A program made the translations under genes and the position numbers. The notes below the pieces were generated by a model, which worked only from the letters and a program-made list of their open reading frames with translations, ran no database searches and was not told the origin of the DNA. Shown here one piece after another: positions 50,571 to 59,955 of a DNA stretch of 64,000 bases; the first letter of the stretch is position 1; the number at the start of each line of letters is the position of its first letter. This DNA comes from DATBLE01 sp963841405 (GTDB lineage: Bacteria > Actinomycetota > Thermoleophilia > Gaiellales > Gaiellaceae): NCBI GenBank assembly GCA_963841405.1, contig CAWJCM010000005.1, positions 62,001 to 126,000 of the forward strand, in the 5' to 3' direction.

Positions 50571-51950
50571 GTGATCCGGGTTCGCGTCCGAACGTCGCTT
50601 CCGTTCCTCGGCGTGATCCTGGGGCTCGCCGCGACTCTGCGCCTGGTCGGGATCGAGTACGGGCTGCCGTTCGGCAACCTGCTCGACCCCGACGAGCAGA
50701 ACATCGTCCCGCGCGCCTGGGAGATCTTCCACGGCGGCGGGCTCGACCCGCACTGGTTCGACTACCCGTCGCTGATCCTCTACGTCCTCGCCCCCTTCCA
50801 GGCGTGGCAGCCGGAGCCGTCGTACCTGACCGCCAGGCTCGTGATCGCGGCATTCGGCGTTGGCGGCGTCGCCGCGGCGTGGTGGCTGGGCCGCGCCGCC
50901 TACGGGGCGACCGCCGGCCTGGTGGCGTCTGCCGTCGTCGCGGTCGAGACGATCGGCGTCGCCTACTCGCACACGGCCGTCACCGACGTGCCGATGACCG
51001 CGCTGATCACCGTCTCGCTGGCGCTGGCCGTGACCGGGAGGCTCGAGTGGGCGGGCGTCGCCACCGGACTGGCGGTGGGCGCGAAGTACCCGGCCGTCTT
51101 CCTGCTCGTGCCGCTGGTCGTGGCCGGATGGAGGCGGTGGCGGCGGCTCGCGATCTCCGTCGGGCTCGCGATCGTCTCCTTCCTCGCCGCCAGCCCGTTC
51201 GTCCTCGTCCACCCGCGCCAGGCCTGGAGCGACGCTTTCCGGGTGCAGCGGCTCGCGCGCCACGGCTGGCTCGGCTTCGAGCACGACTCCTGGGCGCTCT
51301 TCTCGTTCAGCGGAAAGCTGTGGGCGGGGCTCGGGCCGGTGCTGGTGATCGCCGCCGCCGGACTCGTTCTCGCGCTCCGCCGGCGTACGCGCACGGACCT
51401 GATCCTCGCCGCCTTCGTGCTCGTCTACCTGGCCGACCTGCTGACCATCCGCGCACACTTCGACCGGTACGTCCTGCCGCTCGTGCCGCCGCTCGCCGTG
51501 CTCGCGGGGCGTCTGCGGGCGCTTGCGCCGGTGACCCTCGGCCTGGCGATCGTTCCGCTGGTCTGGGCGATCGCAGACGACGTCCGGCTGAGCCGCACGG
51601 ACACGCGCGTCGTCGCCCACGGCTGGATCGTCCGGCACATCCCGCGCGACGCCACCGTTGCCGCAGAGTCCTCGACGCCTGCCCTCGACGGGTACCGGAT
51701 CGTCGGTCTGGCGCTGCCCGGTCCCGGCCGGCCGTTCGATCCCGACCGGGACGTCGGGCGCCTGCGGGCGGAGGGCGTTCGCTACGTCTTCGTCACCGGC
51801 GCCGTCGCCGACCGCGTCCTCGCCGCCCGCGACCGCTACCCGCGCGAGGTGCACTTCTACGACCAGCTACGGATGCAGGGAAAACGCGTCTACCATGTTC
51901 GCGCCGGGCACGGGCTGACCGGGCCCTGGGTCTCCGTCTACCGCCTGTGA
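50571..51950 (+). CDS. Polytopic glycosyltransferase, GT39/PMT-like
   Basis: The 459-residue membrane protein has about ten helices. The first loop carries LLDPDEQN, an acidic motif typical of GT-C glycosyltransferases that use polyprenyl-phosphate sugars, followed by HWFDYPSLILYVLAPFQ and VAYSHTAVTDVPMTALI. Such proteins transfer sugars outside the membrane to lipids or proteins. The last about 110 residues are a soluble domain. The GTG at 50571 begins just before the first helix. Its stop overlaps the GTG of the lipoprotein gene. Confidence 0.78.
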   Translation: MIRVRVRTSLPFLGVILGLAATLRLVGIEYGLPFGNLLDPDEQNIVPRAWEIFHGGGLDPHWFDYPSLILYVLAPFQAWQPEPSYLTARLVIAAFGVGGVAAAWWLGRAAYGATAGLVASAVVAVETIGVAYSHTAVTDVPMTALITVSLALAVTGRLEWAGVATGLAVGAKYPAVFLLVPLVVAGWRRWRRLAISVGLAIVSFLAASPFVLVHPRQAWSDAFRVQRLARHGWLGFEHDSWALFSFSGKLWAGLGPVLVIAAAGLVLALRRRTRTDLILAAFVLVYLADLLTIRAHFDRYVLPLVPPLAVLAGRLRALAPVTLGLAIVPLVWAIADDVRLSRTDTRVVAHGWIVRHIPRDATVAAESSTPALDGYRIVGLALPGPGRPFDPDRDVGRLRAEGVRYVFVTGAVADRVLAARDRYPREVHFYDQLRMQGKRVYHVRAGHGLTGPWVSVYRL

Positions 51951-52573
51951 GAACGACGCCGCTTCTACTCCTGCTCGCCGCGTTGGCGCTCGCCGGTTGC
52001 GGCGCGACGGATTCGGCGCCCCGCCTGTCCAAGGGCGAGGCGGCCGCGACGACGGCGAGGTCGTGCCCGGCAGCCTGGCAGAGGTCGTGGCAGAAGCTGG
52101 CCAATCGCATCGATGCCCCCGTCTACTGCCCGGGCTGGCTGCCCGACCCTCTCACCGGCCAGATCGGCGGCCGCTGGAACAACATCGACTCGGTCGGGAA
52201 GGACCGCAGCTATCTGATCGGCTTTGTCTGGCAGGAGCTCGGCCAGGAGATCCACATCAACCTCCGCGGCTACCCGGGGGTGACGAAGATCCCGATCTGC
52301 CGCTCGGTCGAGCTCGTCGGCGTCAAGCAGCACGTGACGAGGGTGCCGTGCTTCGACGACTCACACGGCCAGAAGACGATCGCCGGCTTCCGGGTCACCG
52401 AGTACACGGTCAACCAGGACGCCGACCAGTGGCACGTGCTCTACGCCTGGCGGCACAACGGGTCGCTGTACACGATCAGCCAGCATGTCGCGCCGCCGCT
52501 GACATTCCCGAGGGTCGTGCGCAACCTGAACCGTGAGCTCGCCGCGCTCGTCCTGGTCGAGCCCCGGCAGTAG
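51947..52573 (+). CDS. Putative lipoprotein of unknown function
   Basis: The 208-residue protein has a lipoprotein signal peptide ending in LALAGCGA, with the modified Cys at about residue 18. The mature part has four further Cys (SCPAAW, VYCPGW, IPICRS, VPCFDD) that could form disulfides, and a beta-rich pattern (VTEYTVNQDADQWHVLYAW). No family recognised. It is translationally coupled to the glycosyltransferase. Confidence 0.7.
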   Translation: MRTTPLLLLLAALALAGCGATDSAPRLSKGEAAATTARSCPAAWQRSWQKLANRIDAPVYCPGWLPDPLTGQIGGRWNNIDSVGKDRSYLIGFVWQELGQEIHINLRGYPGVTKIPICRSVELVGVKQHVTRVPCFDDSHGQKTIAGFRVTEYTVNQDADQWHVLYAWRHNGSLYTISQHVAPPLTFPRVVRNLNRELAALVLVEPRQ

Positions 52574-52579
52574 CCGGCG

Positions 52580-53992
52580 ATGCGCCTGACGCGACGGAAG
52601 CTGCTCTTCGCCGGCGGCGCTGGTGCAGTCCTCGCGGCAGGCGGGGTCTACGAGCTGGTCGACCAGCTGACCGGCGCTCCGTCGCGGCCGGAGGCGGGCG
52701 CCGCAGCTCAGCCGCCCGAACAGCATGTGCTGCGCGGCATCAGGCTCGTCGAGGACAACGGCGTGGAGGTGGTGGTGCCGCCGCTCCACCATCAGCTCGT
52801 CACCGCAAAGCTTGCGGTTGCGGAGCGGCGGAGCGCGCTCGCCGAAGCTCAGTCGGAGCTCCTACGGGCGCTGGAGAAGCTGGAGTCGCAGTTCGAGCCG
52901 AGCGCCGCCGGCCTCGGGATCACGGTTGCGTGGGGTCTGCCGTACTTCCGTGCCTACGTCTCGAAGCTCGCCGAGCGGCACCTTCCCGTCGACCGCCGGG
53001 CGACGAAAACAGCGAGCAAGCCCGTCCGGGTCCTGCTCGACTCGAGGCGGTTCCCGAGCGATCCGCCCGAGCTGATCCTCGAGGCCAACGACGTCGCCGT
53101 GCTCCTGCGCAGCGACCAGCTCGACCACATCGGGGAGGCGTCGAAGGCGCTCTTCCAGGATCTCGACTTCTTCCGTGTGACGAGCATCCGCAAAGGCTTC
53201 GCGGGTGGCGGCTTCGACGGCGGCCGGAGCCTGCCCAAGCGGATGGCGGTTGCGGCCCAGGTGCCGGGTTCGTACCTGATCCCCGACGAGGCCGAGCTCT
53301 TCCTCGGGTTCACCTCGACCCAGAAGGCCGGCCTCGGGCCGGAGAAGATCGCGAACGTCGAGGAGCTCGGGTTCGGCACGCCGGGCTACTTCAGCGAGGG
53401 AACTCACCTCGCCGTCTCCCACATCGCGGAGGATCTCGAGGCCTGGTACGTCAACTTCCCGCACGAGGAGCGGGTCTCGACGGTGTTCCGCCCGGGGCTG
53501 AAGGTTCCCGAGGACGTGCTCACCGTTCCCCAGGGCCCGGACGAGGTCTCCAGCGAAGCGAAGGTGAAGCGTGACTTCGTCGCGTCGAAGCAGATGGGCC
53601 ATTCGGCGTCGTTGCAGACCGTCTCGCGGGTGATGACGACGGCGGTGGGGGCGAGCGGTGCGGTGTACGGCCCCGGGACGGCGATTCCACACCGGGCGGA
53701 CTTCAACACGCTGGACAACCCCTTCGCGTGGAGCGCCGATCCGGAGCGGGACGCGATGGCCGACGGCGCCGCCGCGGGCGTCCACTTCGTCGTCTTTAAT
53801 CCGTCCAGCGACGACTTCAATCGCGGCCGCCTGGCGATGGACGGCGTGCTTCCTGACGGCACCCGGCTGCCGTTCGCCCCGCGCGACCGTGGCCAGGGCT
53901 TCAACTCGATCCTCCGCACCACGCACCGCCAGAACTTCCTCGTCCCCCCGCGGCGGCACCGGTCGTTCCCGCTGGTCGAGCTGTTGCCCTGA
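52580..53992 (+). CDS. Tat-exported protein, distantly Dyp-peroxidase-like (DUF7405-type)
   Basis: The 470-residue protein has a twin-arginine signal (LTRRKLLFAGGAGAVLAAGG) and a long mature part. The segments LGITVAWGLPYFRAYV, LLDSRRFPSDPPE and HFVVFNPSSDDFNRGRLAMDG and the near-C-terminal RQNFLVPPRRHRSFPLVEL recall secreted proteins related to dye-decolorising peroxidases. I recall such proteins annotated as DUF7405, without certainty. The GxxDG haem motif of Dyp enzymes is not evident. It lies 7 nt after the lipoprotein gene. Confidence 0.55.
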   Translation: MRLTRRKLLFAGGAGAVLAAGGVYELVDQLTGAPSRPEAGAAAQPPEQHVLRGIRLVEDNGVEVVVPPLHHQLVTAKLAVAERRSALAEAQSELLRALEKLESQFEPSAAGLGITVAWGLPYFRAYVSKLAERHLPVDRRATKTASKPVRVLLDSRRFPSDPPELILEANDVAVLLRSDQLDHIGEASKALFQDLDFFRVTSIRKGFAGGGFDGGRSLPKRMAVAAQVPGSYLIPDEAELFLGFTSTQKAGLGPEKIANVEELGFGTPGYFSEGTHLAVSHIAEDLEAWYVNFPHEERVSTVFRPGLKVPEDVLTVPQGPDEVSSEAKVKRDFVASKQMGHSASLQTVSRVMTTAVGASGAVYGPGTAIPHRADFNTLDNPFAWSADPERDAMADGAAAGVHFVVFNPSSDDFNRGRLAMDGVLPDGTRLPFAPRDRGQGFNSILRTTHRQNFLVPPRRHRSFPLVELLP

Positions 53993-54023
53993 ATCCTGTG
54001 GACGAACTGTTCCAGTTTTGTTT

Positions 54024-54049
54024 CCACCCCAGTCTCAGAGACTGGGTGG
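54024..54049 (+). terminator. Hairpin after the Tat-exported protein gene
   Basis: CCACCCCAGTC and GACTGGGTGG pair around a TCAGA loop. It is preceded, not followed, by a T-rich stretch, so termination is plausible but not of the classic type. It lies 32 nt after the stop. Confidence 0.45.
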
Positions 54050-54074
54050 CAAACGCCACGAGCTCGGACACGGC

Positions 54075-54505
54075 TTGATCCGGCCGGCGACTCCGGACGA
54101 CGCGGAGGCGGTGGTCAGGATCTTCCGCGAGTCGCGGGCCGAGGCGATGCCATGGCTACCCGTGCTGCACACGGCCGCGGCGGACGAGGCCTGGTACCGG
54201 GAACGCCTGGCCGGGGAGGCGTGGGTGTGCGAGCTCGACGGCCGCATCGTCGGGTTCGCGCTCGTGCGGGATGACGACCTCGACGCCCTCTACGTCGCCC
54301 CGGAGGCGCAGCGGCGCGGGGTCGGGGCCGCGCTTTTCCGGCAGGCGCAGGCGGCCCGGCCGCAGGGCTTCGGATGGTGGGTCTTCCGCGACAACACCCG
54401 CGCCTGCCGCTTCTACGAGTCGCTCGGCGGACGGTTCCTCTACGAGACCGACGGCGCCGGCAACGAGGAGAAGACCCCGGACGCCCGCTACGAGTGGCGG
54501 CCGGG

Positions 54506-54509
<4 letters not shown>
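54075..54509 (+). CDS. GNAT acetyltransferase
   Basis: The 144-residue protein begins LIRPATPDDAEAVVRIFRES, has DLDALYVAPEAQRRGVGAALFR (motif A with Q/RxxGxG/A) and FRDNTRACRFYESLGG. It is a general N-acetyltransferase of unknown substrate; the ERLAGEAWVCELDGRIVGFA segment fits small-molecule or protein N-acetyltransferases. Start is TTG at 54075, the only candidate close to the conserved N-terminus. It converges on pfkA with a 4-bp overlap of stop codons. Confidence 0.8.
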
Positions 54510-55549
<1,040 letters not shown>

Positions 55550-55654
55550 CGCGACGGAGTCTAAGCGGCGCAAGGACTGTGCCAGCCCGCGAAGCGCCTT
55601 GTCTCTGGCCGTCGAAAGTCGTCATGCGAGCCGCAGGCGAGCGGATCGTCGACG

Positions 55655-55678
55655 GGGAGCCGGGCGGAGCCCGGCGAC
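55655..55678. repeat. GGA-loop hairpin near tRNA-Leu
   Basis: GCCGGGC-GGA-GCCCGGC lies a few bases past the 3' end of the tRNA gene (which is on the minus strand). It may terminate the tRNA transcript. It is the same purine-triloop style as the palindromes inside the 84-bp repeats. Confidence 0.4.
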
Positions 55679-55681
55679 GAA

Positions 55682-55766
55682 TGCGGCGGGTGGGACTCGA
55701 ACCCACACGTCCCCAAGGGACAGCGGCTTTTGAGACCGCGTCGTCTACCAGTTCCGACACCGCCGC
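55682..55766 (-). tRNA. tRNA-Leu (anticodon CAA)
   Basis: On the minus strand an 85-nt sequence folds with acceptor GCGGCGG/CCGCCGC and discriminator A, a D arm (TGGTAGACG), anticodon stem GCGGT/GCCGC with loop CTCAAAA (anticodon CAA), a class II long variable arm (TGTCCC-TTG-GGGACG) and T arm GTGGG-TTCGAGT-CCCAC. The 3' CCA is not encoded. Length and long variable arm fit tRNA-Leu. Confidence 0.95.
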
Positions 55767-55844
55767 GCGCGAGCGAAGTGTAGATCCCGCCCCTGCCCTT
55801 CGTTCGGCCCGACCCCTCGAAAAGCGGCCGCGAGCCGTTTAAGC

Positions 55845-56906
55845 TTGCCGCTCCCAGTGGCCACCCAGACGTCCGTAGACGCGCTGCCCCAGCGGCGCAG
55901 GTTGCGCGTGTCGCCTGTCCGGGTGCTCGCGTTCGTCTTCGTCGGGCTGATCGTCTTCTGGCTCGGCGCCAACCTGGTCGACGACCCGACGCACTTCCTC
56001 GACCTCTTCCTGGTCGGTCTGACGATCGGGATGGTCTACGCGCTGATCGCGCTCGGGTACTCGCTCGTCTACGGGATCCTCGAGCTGATCAACTTCGCCC
56101 ACGGCGACGTGTTCATGCTCGGCGGAATGATGACCGTCACGCTCGTGAGCGCGTTCGGCCTCGGTGTCTCGGGCAACGTGCTCCTCTGGATCGTCCCGAT
56201 GCTGGTGATCACGGCGGCGTTCACCGGATTCCTCAACACCACGATCGAGACGGTCGCCTACCGGCCGCTCCGCAACGCGCCGCGCCTTGCCCCGCTGATC
56301 ACCGCGATCGGGGTTTCCTTCATTCTCCAGACCGCCGGGCTCGTGTGGAAAGGCCCGGCGCCGGTGTCGATCCGCGACGACATCCTCCCGAACAGCGAGA
56401 TCTTCCACATCGGCAAGGCCGACATGACCTGGAACCAGCTGATCGTCTTCGTGGTGACGATCCCGACGCTGCTCGCGCTCGTCGGGCTCGTCCAGAGGAC
56501 CAAGTCTGGCAAGGCCATGCGCGCGGTCGCCCAGGACAAGGACGCCGCGGCGATGATGGGGATCGACGTCAACCGGACGATCTCGTTCACGTTCCTGACC
56601 GCCGGCTGCCTCGCGGGCTTCGCCGGGGTGCTCTACGCGCTCTTCACGACGAACGTCCAGTTCGACACCGGCTTCCGCCTCGGCCTGTTCGCCTTCACCG
56701 CGGCCGTGATCGGCGGGATCGGCAACCTGCCCGGCGCCGTCCTCGGCTCGATCTGCATCGGCCTGATCGAGAACTTCAACGACGGCCTGACACGGTTCAC
56801 GCCTGGATCCGACTGGAAGTCGACGATCATCTTCGTGATTCTGATCCTCACCCTCGTCTTCCGCCCCGAGGGCCTGCTGGGCGAGCGGACACCCGAGGGC
56901 GGCTGA
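55845..56906 (+). CDS. livH: Branched-chain amino-acid ABC transporter permease LivH
   Basis: The 353-residue permease has about eight helices with LTIGMVYALIALGYSLVYG and LINFAHGDVFMLGG, the LivH signature, and the coupling-loop segment AMRAVAQDKDAAAMMGIDVN followed by GCLAGFAGVLYALF and the GGIGNLPGAVLG block. It forms the membrane channel with LivM. The start is TTG at 55845 (GTG at 55857 is possible). First gene of livHMGF; tRNA-Leu is divergent upstream. Confidence 0.92.
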   Translation: MPLPVATQTSVDALPQRRRLRVSPVRVLAFVFVGLIVFWLGANLVDDPTHFLDLFLVGLTIGMVYALIALGYSLVYGILELINFAHGDVFMLGGMMTVTLVSAFGLGVSGNVLLWIVPMLVITAAFTGFLNTTIETVAYRPLRNAPRLAPLITAIGVSFILQTAGLVWKGPAPVSIRDDILPNSEIFHIGKADMTWNQLIVFVVTIPTLLALVGLVQRTKSGKAMRAVAQDKDAAAMMGIDVNRTISFTFLTAGCLAGFAGVLYALFTTNVQFDTGFRLGLFAFTAAVIGGIGNLPGAVLGSICIGLIENFNDGLTRFTPGSDWKSTIIFVILILTLVFRPEGLLGERTPEGG

Positions 56907-58420
56907 TGCCCGGGCGTTTCCACGTCGCTTCGGAGATCAGCTCCGCGTGGTGGAAGGGTCTCTCCTCCGTCGGCCTCACGCCGGAGCGGTTCCACGCCCT
57001 GCCCGGCTGGCAGCAGCGGCTGGGGAAGCTCGCGGTCGCCGGCGTGGCCGCGTTCCTGGTCTCGATCTTCGTCAACGTTCTCGAGGCCTCGTTCGGCAAT
57101 ACCGGCTCCACCTCGATCCTGACCTTCGACGGCTCGGCGTATCTCGCGTTCCTCGTCGTCGGGCTGATCTACGTGCCCGAGTGGAGCAAGGTGCCGCTCC
57201 TCGGCAAGATCGCGATCCCCCTCGCCGGCTTCGCCCTTGCGATCACCTTCCCATACTGGTCGGGCCACATGTTCACGATCCCGATCTTCGGTGAGTTCCC
57301 CTCCACCGAGACCGGTGTCGTGATGCTCGTGTTCATCATGATGGCCGTCGGCCTGAACATCGTGGTCGGCTACGCGGGGCTGCTCGACCTCGGCTACGTC
57401 GCCTTCTACGCGGTTGGCGCGTACACGGCTGCCTGGCTCGCCTCCACCCAGTTCGCCGGGGCGAAGTGCCCGAAGCCTGGATTCGGCATCGACAATTGCC
57501 CCGTCGCGACCGTGCCTGCCGTCGACTTCGATTTCGGCGGCGTGGGCATCACCCCGGGCATCGGCGGCATCCATGTCTCGATCTGGATCATCCTCGCCGC
57601 CGCCGGGCTGTTGACCGCGCTGATCGGCGTCGTGATCGGCCTGCCGACCCTGCGCCTGCGCGGCGACTACCTGGCGATCGTCACGCTCGGCTTCGGCGAG
57701 ATCCTTCCGCAGATCGCCCGCAACGGGAACGACCTCGGCGGCTTCAACCTGACCGGCGGCCCGCAGGGGATCACGCCGGTCGACTCGCCCGGCTTCGGCA
57801 ACCGGCTGTCCGGCTGGACCGGCGGCTTCCTGCCGGCGAACTACCTGACCAATCCGAACAGCGCGCGCGTCTTCTACTGGACCGCGCTCGCGCTGCTCGC
57901 CTTCACCGTCTTCTGCTCGATCCGCCTGCGCGACTCCCGGCTCGGTCGGGCGTGGATCGCCATCCGCGAAGACGAGGTCGCCGCCTCGGCAATGGGCATC
58001 CCGCTGATGCGGACGAAGACGTGGGCGTATGCCTGCGGCGCCTTCTTCGGCGGCATCGCCGGTGCCTACTTCGCCGCCTTCAAGAGCTCGACCTTTCCGC
58101 AGGACTTCTACTTCAACATCTCGGTGTTCATCCTCTGCATGGTCATCCTGGGCGGCATGGGCAACGTGTGGGGGGTGATGCTCGGGGCTGCGTTCCTCAC
58201 CTACCTGAACCAGGAAGGGCTGGCGAACACCGGCGCCTGGCTGAACTTGCACTTCGGCACCCACGTCGACGTGCCCGAGTACTCCGGCGGCATCTACGGA
58301 GTGATCATCGTGCTCGTCATGCTGCTGCGACCCCAGGGCCTTCTGCCGAGCGCGCGCCAGAAGCGCGAGTACGAGCTCGGCGTCCACGACGAGTACGAGT
58401 ACGACCTGGAGAAAACCTAG
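56906..58420 (+). CDS. livM: Branched-chain amino-acid ABC transporter permease LivM
   Basis: The 504-residue permease is longer than the usual about 320-420 residues because of an N-terminal region of about 130 residues with two or three extra helices. The core has IVVGYAGLLDLGYVAFYAVGAY, IGLPTLRLRGDYLAIVTLGF and the coupling segment GRAWIAIREDEVAASAMGI. An extracytoplasmic loop with two Cys (AKCPKPGFGIDNCPV) may form a disulfide. TGATG overlap with livH. Confidence 0.92.
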   Translation: MPGRFHVASEISSAWWKGLSSVGLTPERFHALPGWQQRLGKLAVAGVAAFLVSIFVNVLEASFGNTGSTSILTFDGSAYLAFLVVGLIYVPEWSKVPLLGKIAIPLAGFALAITFPYWSGHMFTIPIFGEFPSTETGVVMLVFIMMAVGLNIVVGYAGLLDLGYVAFYAVGAYTAAWLASTQFAGAKCPKPGFGIDNCPVATVPAVDFDFGGVGITPGIGGIHVSIWIILAAAGLLTALIGVVIGLPTLRLRGDYLAIVTLGFGEILPQIARNGNDLGGFNLTGGPQGITPVDSPGFGNRLSGWTGGFLPANYLTNPNSARVFYWTALALLAFTVFCSIRLRDSRLGRAWIAIREDEVAASAMGIPLMRTKTWAYACGAFFGGIAGAYFAAFKSSTFPQDFYFNISVFILCMVILGGMGNVWGVMLGAAFLTYLNQEGLANTGAWLNLHFGTHVDVPEYSGGIYGVIIVLVMLLRPQGLLPSARQKREYELGVHDEYEYDLEKT

Positions 58421-58423
58421 GTC

Positions 58424-59200
58424 ATGGCCGACCTGCTCGAAGCCGTCGGCATGCGCAAGGAGTTCGGCGGGCTCGTGGCCGTCTCCGGTGTCGACTTCAC
58501 CATCCCGAAGGGCGCGATCGTCAGCCTGATCGGCCCGAACGGCGCCGGCAAGACGACCTTCTTCAACATGATCACCGGCGTCTACAAGCCGACGCAGGGA
58601 CAGGTCGTCTTCGACGGCGACGACATCACCGCGAAGCCGCCGCACGCAGTCACCGAGCGCGGGATCGGCCGGACGTTCCAGAACATCAGACTGTTCCAGG
58701 ACATGACCGCCCTCGAGAACGTCCTCGTCGGCATGCACTGCCGCCTGAAGAGCGGGATCATCGGCGGCGTCCTGCGCACGCGCGGCGTCCGTCGCGAGGA
58801 GAAGGAGGCCGAGGAGCGCGCGCTCGACCTGCTCGAGTACTGCTCGCTCGGGACCCAGGCGGGGAACTACGCCCGCAACCTGCCCTACGGCGACCAGCGG
58901 CGGCTCGAGGTCGCGCGTGCGCTGGCAACCGAGCCGAAGCTGCTCCTGCTCGACGAGCCGACCGCCGGCATGAACCCGCAGGAGACCGCCGAGTTCACCG
59001 GGTTCGTCCAGGAGCTGCGGACGAAGCGCGGGCTGACGGTGCTGATGATCGAGCACGACATGCGCGTGGTGATGGGCGTCTCCGACCGCGTGACCGTGCT
59101 CGACTACGGCGAGAAGATCGCCGAGGGGACGCCCCAGGACGTCCAGAAGGACCCGCGCGTGATCGAGGCGTACCTCGGCAAGGCGGCGATCACGTCGTGA
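58424..59200 (+). CDS. livG: Branched-chain amino-acid ABC transporter ATPase LivG
   Basis: The 258-residue ATPase has Walker A LIGPNGAGKTTFFNMITG, Q loop in GIGRTFQNIRLF, a signature degenerate to YGDQRRLEVARAL as is normal for LivG, Walker B LLLLDEPTAGMN and the H-loop His in MIEHDMRVVM. It energises transport together with LivF, whose GTG start overlaps its stop. Confidence 0.93.
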   Translation: MADLLEAVGMRKEFGGLVAVSGVDFTIPKGAIVSLIGPNGAGKTTFFNMITGVYKPTQGQVVFDGDDITAKPPHAVTERGIGRTFQNIRLFQDMTALENVLVGMHCRLKSGIIGGVLRTRGVRREEKEAEERALDLLEYCSLGTQAGNYARNLPYGDQRRLEVARALATEPKLLLLDEPTAGMNPQETAEFTGFVQELRTKRGLTVLMIEHDMRVVMGVSDRVTVLDYGEKIAEGTPQDVQKDPRVIEAYLGKAAITS

Positions 59201-59955
59201 GCCAGGCCCAGAAGACGGGCGGCGCCCCAGACTCGGCCGAGCCGCCCGTCCTCGAGCTCGAGGGCATCCATACCTACTACGGGGCCATCCACGCGCTGAA
59301 GGGGGTCACGCTGGAGGTCCGCGACGGCGAGATCGTCACCCTGCTGGGCGCGAACGGCGCGGGCAAGTCGACGACGCTGCGCTCGATCAACGGCCTCAAC
59401 CACCCGCGTCGCGGGCGGATCCGCTTCCGCGGCAAGGACATCACCTACGACGCCCCGCACGACATCGTCGCCCGAGGCGTCGCGCAGTCCCCGGAGGGCC
59501 GGAAGCTCTTCCCGCGGATGACGGTGATCGAGAACCTGGAGATGGGGGCGTTCCAACGCAAGGACAGAGCCGGTCTGAAGGATGACCTCGACCGCGTCTT
59601 CACCCTCTTCCCGCGACTGGCCGAGCGCAAGACCCAGAAGGCGGGGACGATGTCGGGCGGCGAGCAGCAGATGTGCGCGATCGGGCGTGCGCTGATGGCG
59701 CATCCGACGCTGCTGCTCCTGGACGAGCCGTCGATGGGCCTCGCGCCGATCTTCGTCGAGCGGATCTTCGAGATCGTCGTCGAGATCAACAAGCAGGGCA
59801 CGCCGATCCTGCTCGTCGAGCAGAACGCCCTGATGGCTCTCGACGTCGCCGACCGCGGCTACGTGCTCGAAACCGGCACCGTCGCGCTCGCCGACGATGC
59901 GAAGTCGCTGCGCGAGAACGAGCAAGTCCGCAAGACGTATCTGGGCGAGGCGTAG
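59197..59955 (+). CDS. livF: Branched-chain amino-acid ABC transporter ATPase LivF
   Basis: The 252-residue ATPase has Walker A LLGANGAGKSTTLRSING, the Q-loop region GVAQSPEGRKLFPRMTV typical of LivF, signature MSGGEQQMCAIGRAL, Walker B LLLLDEPSMGLAP and the H loop LVEQNALMAL. It starts with GTG in a GTGA overlap with livG and converges on the LarA-like gene. No substrate-binding protein (LivK) gene is linked. Confidence 0.93.
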   Translation: MSQAQKTGGAPDSAEPPVLELEGIHTYYGAIHALKGVTLEVRDGEIVTLLGANGAGKSTTLRSINGLNHPRRGRIRFRGKDITYDAPHDIVARGVAQSPEGRKLFPRMTVIENLEMGAFQRKDRAGLKDDLDRVFTLFPRLAERKTQKAGTMSGGEQQMCAIGRALMAHPTLLLLDEPSMGLAPIFVERIFEIVVEINKQGTPILLVEQNALMALDVADRGYVLETGTVALADDAKSLRENEQVRKTYLGEA

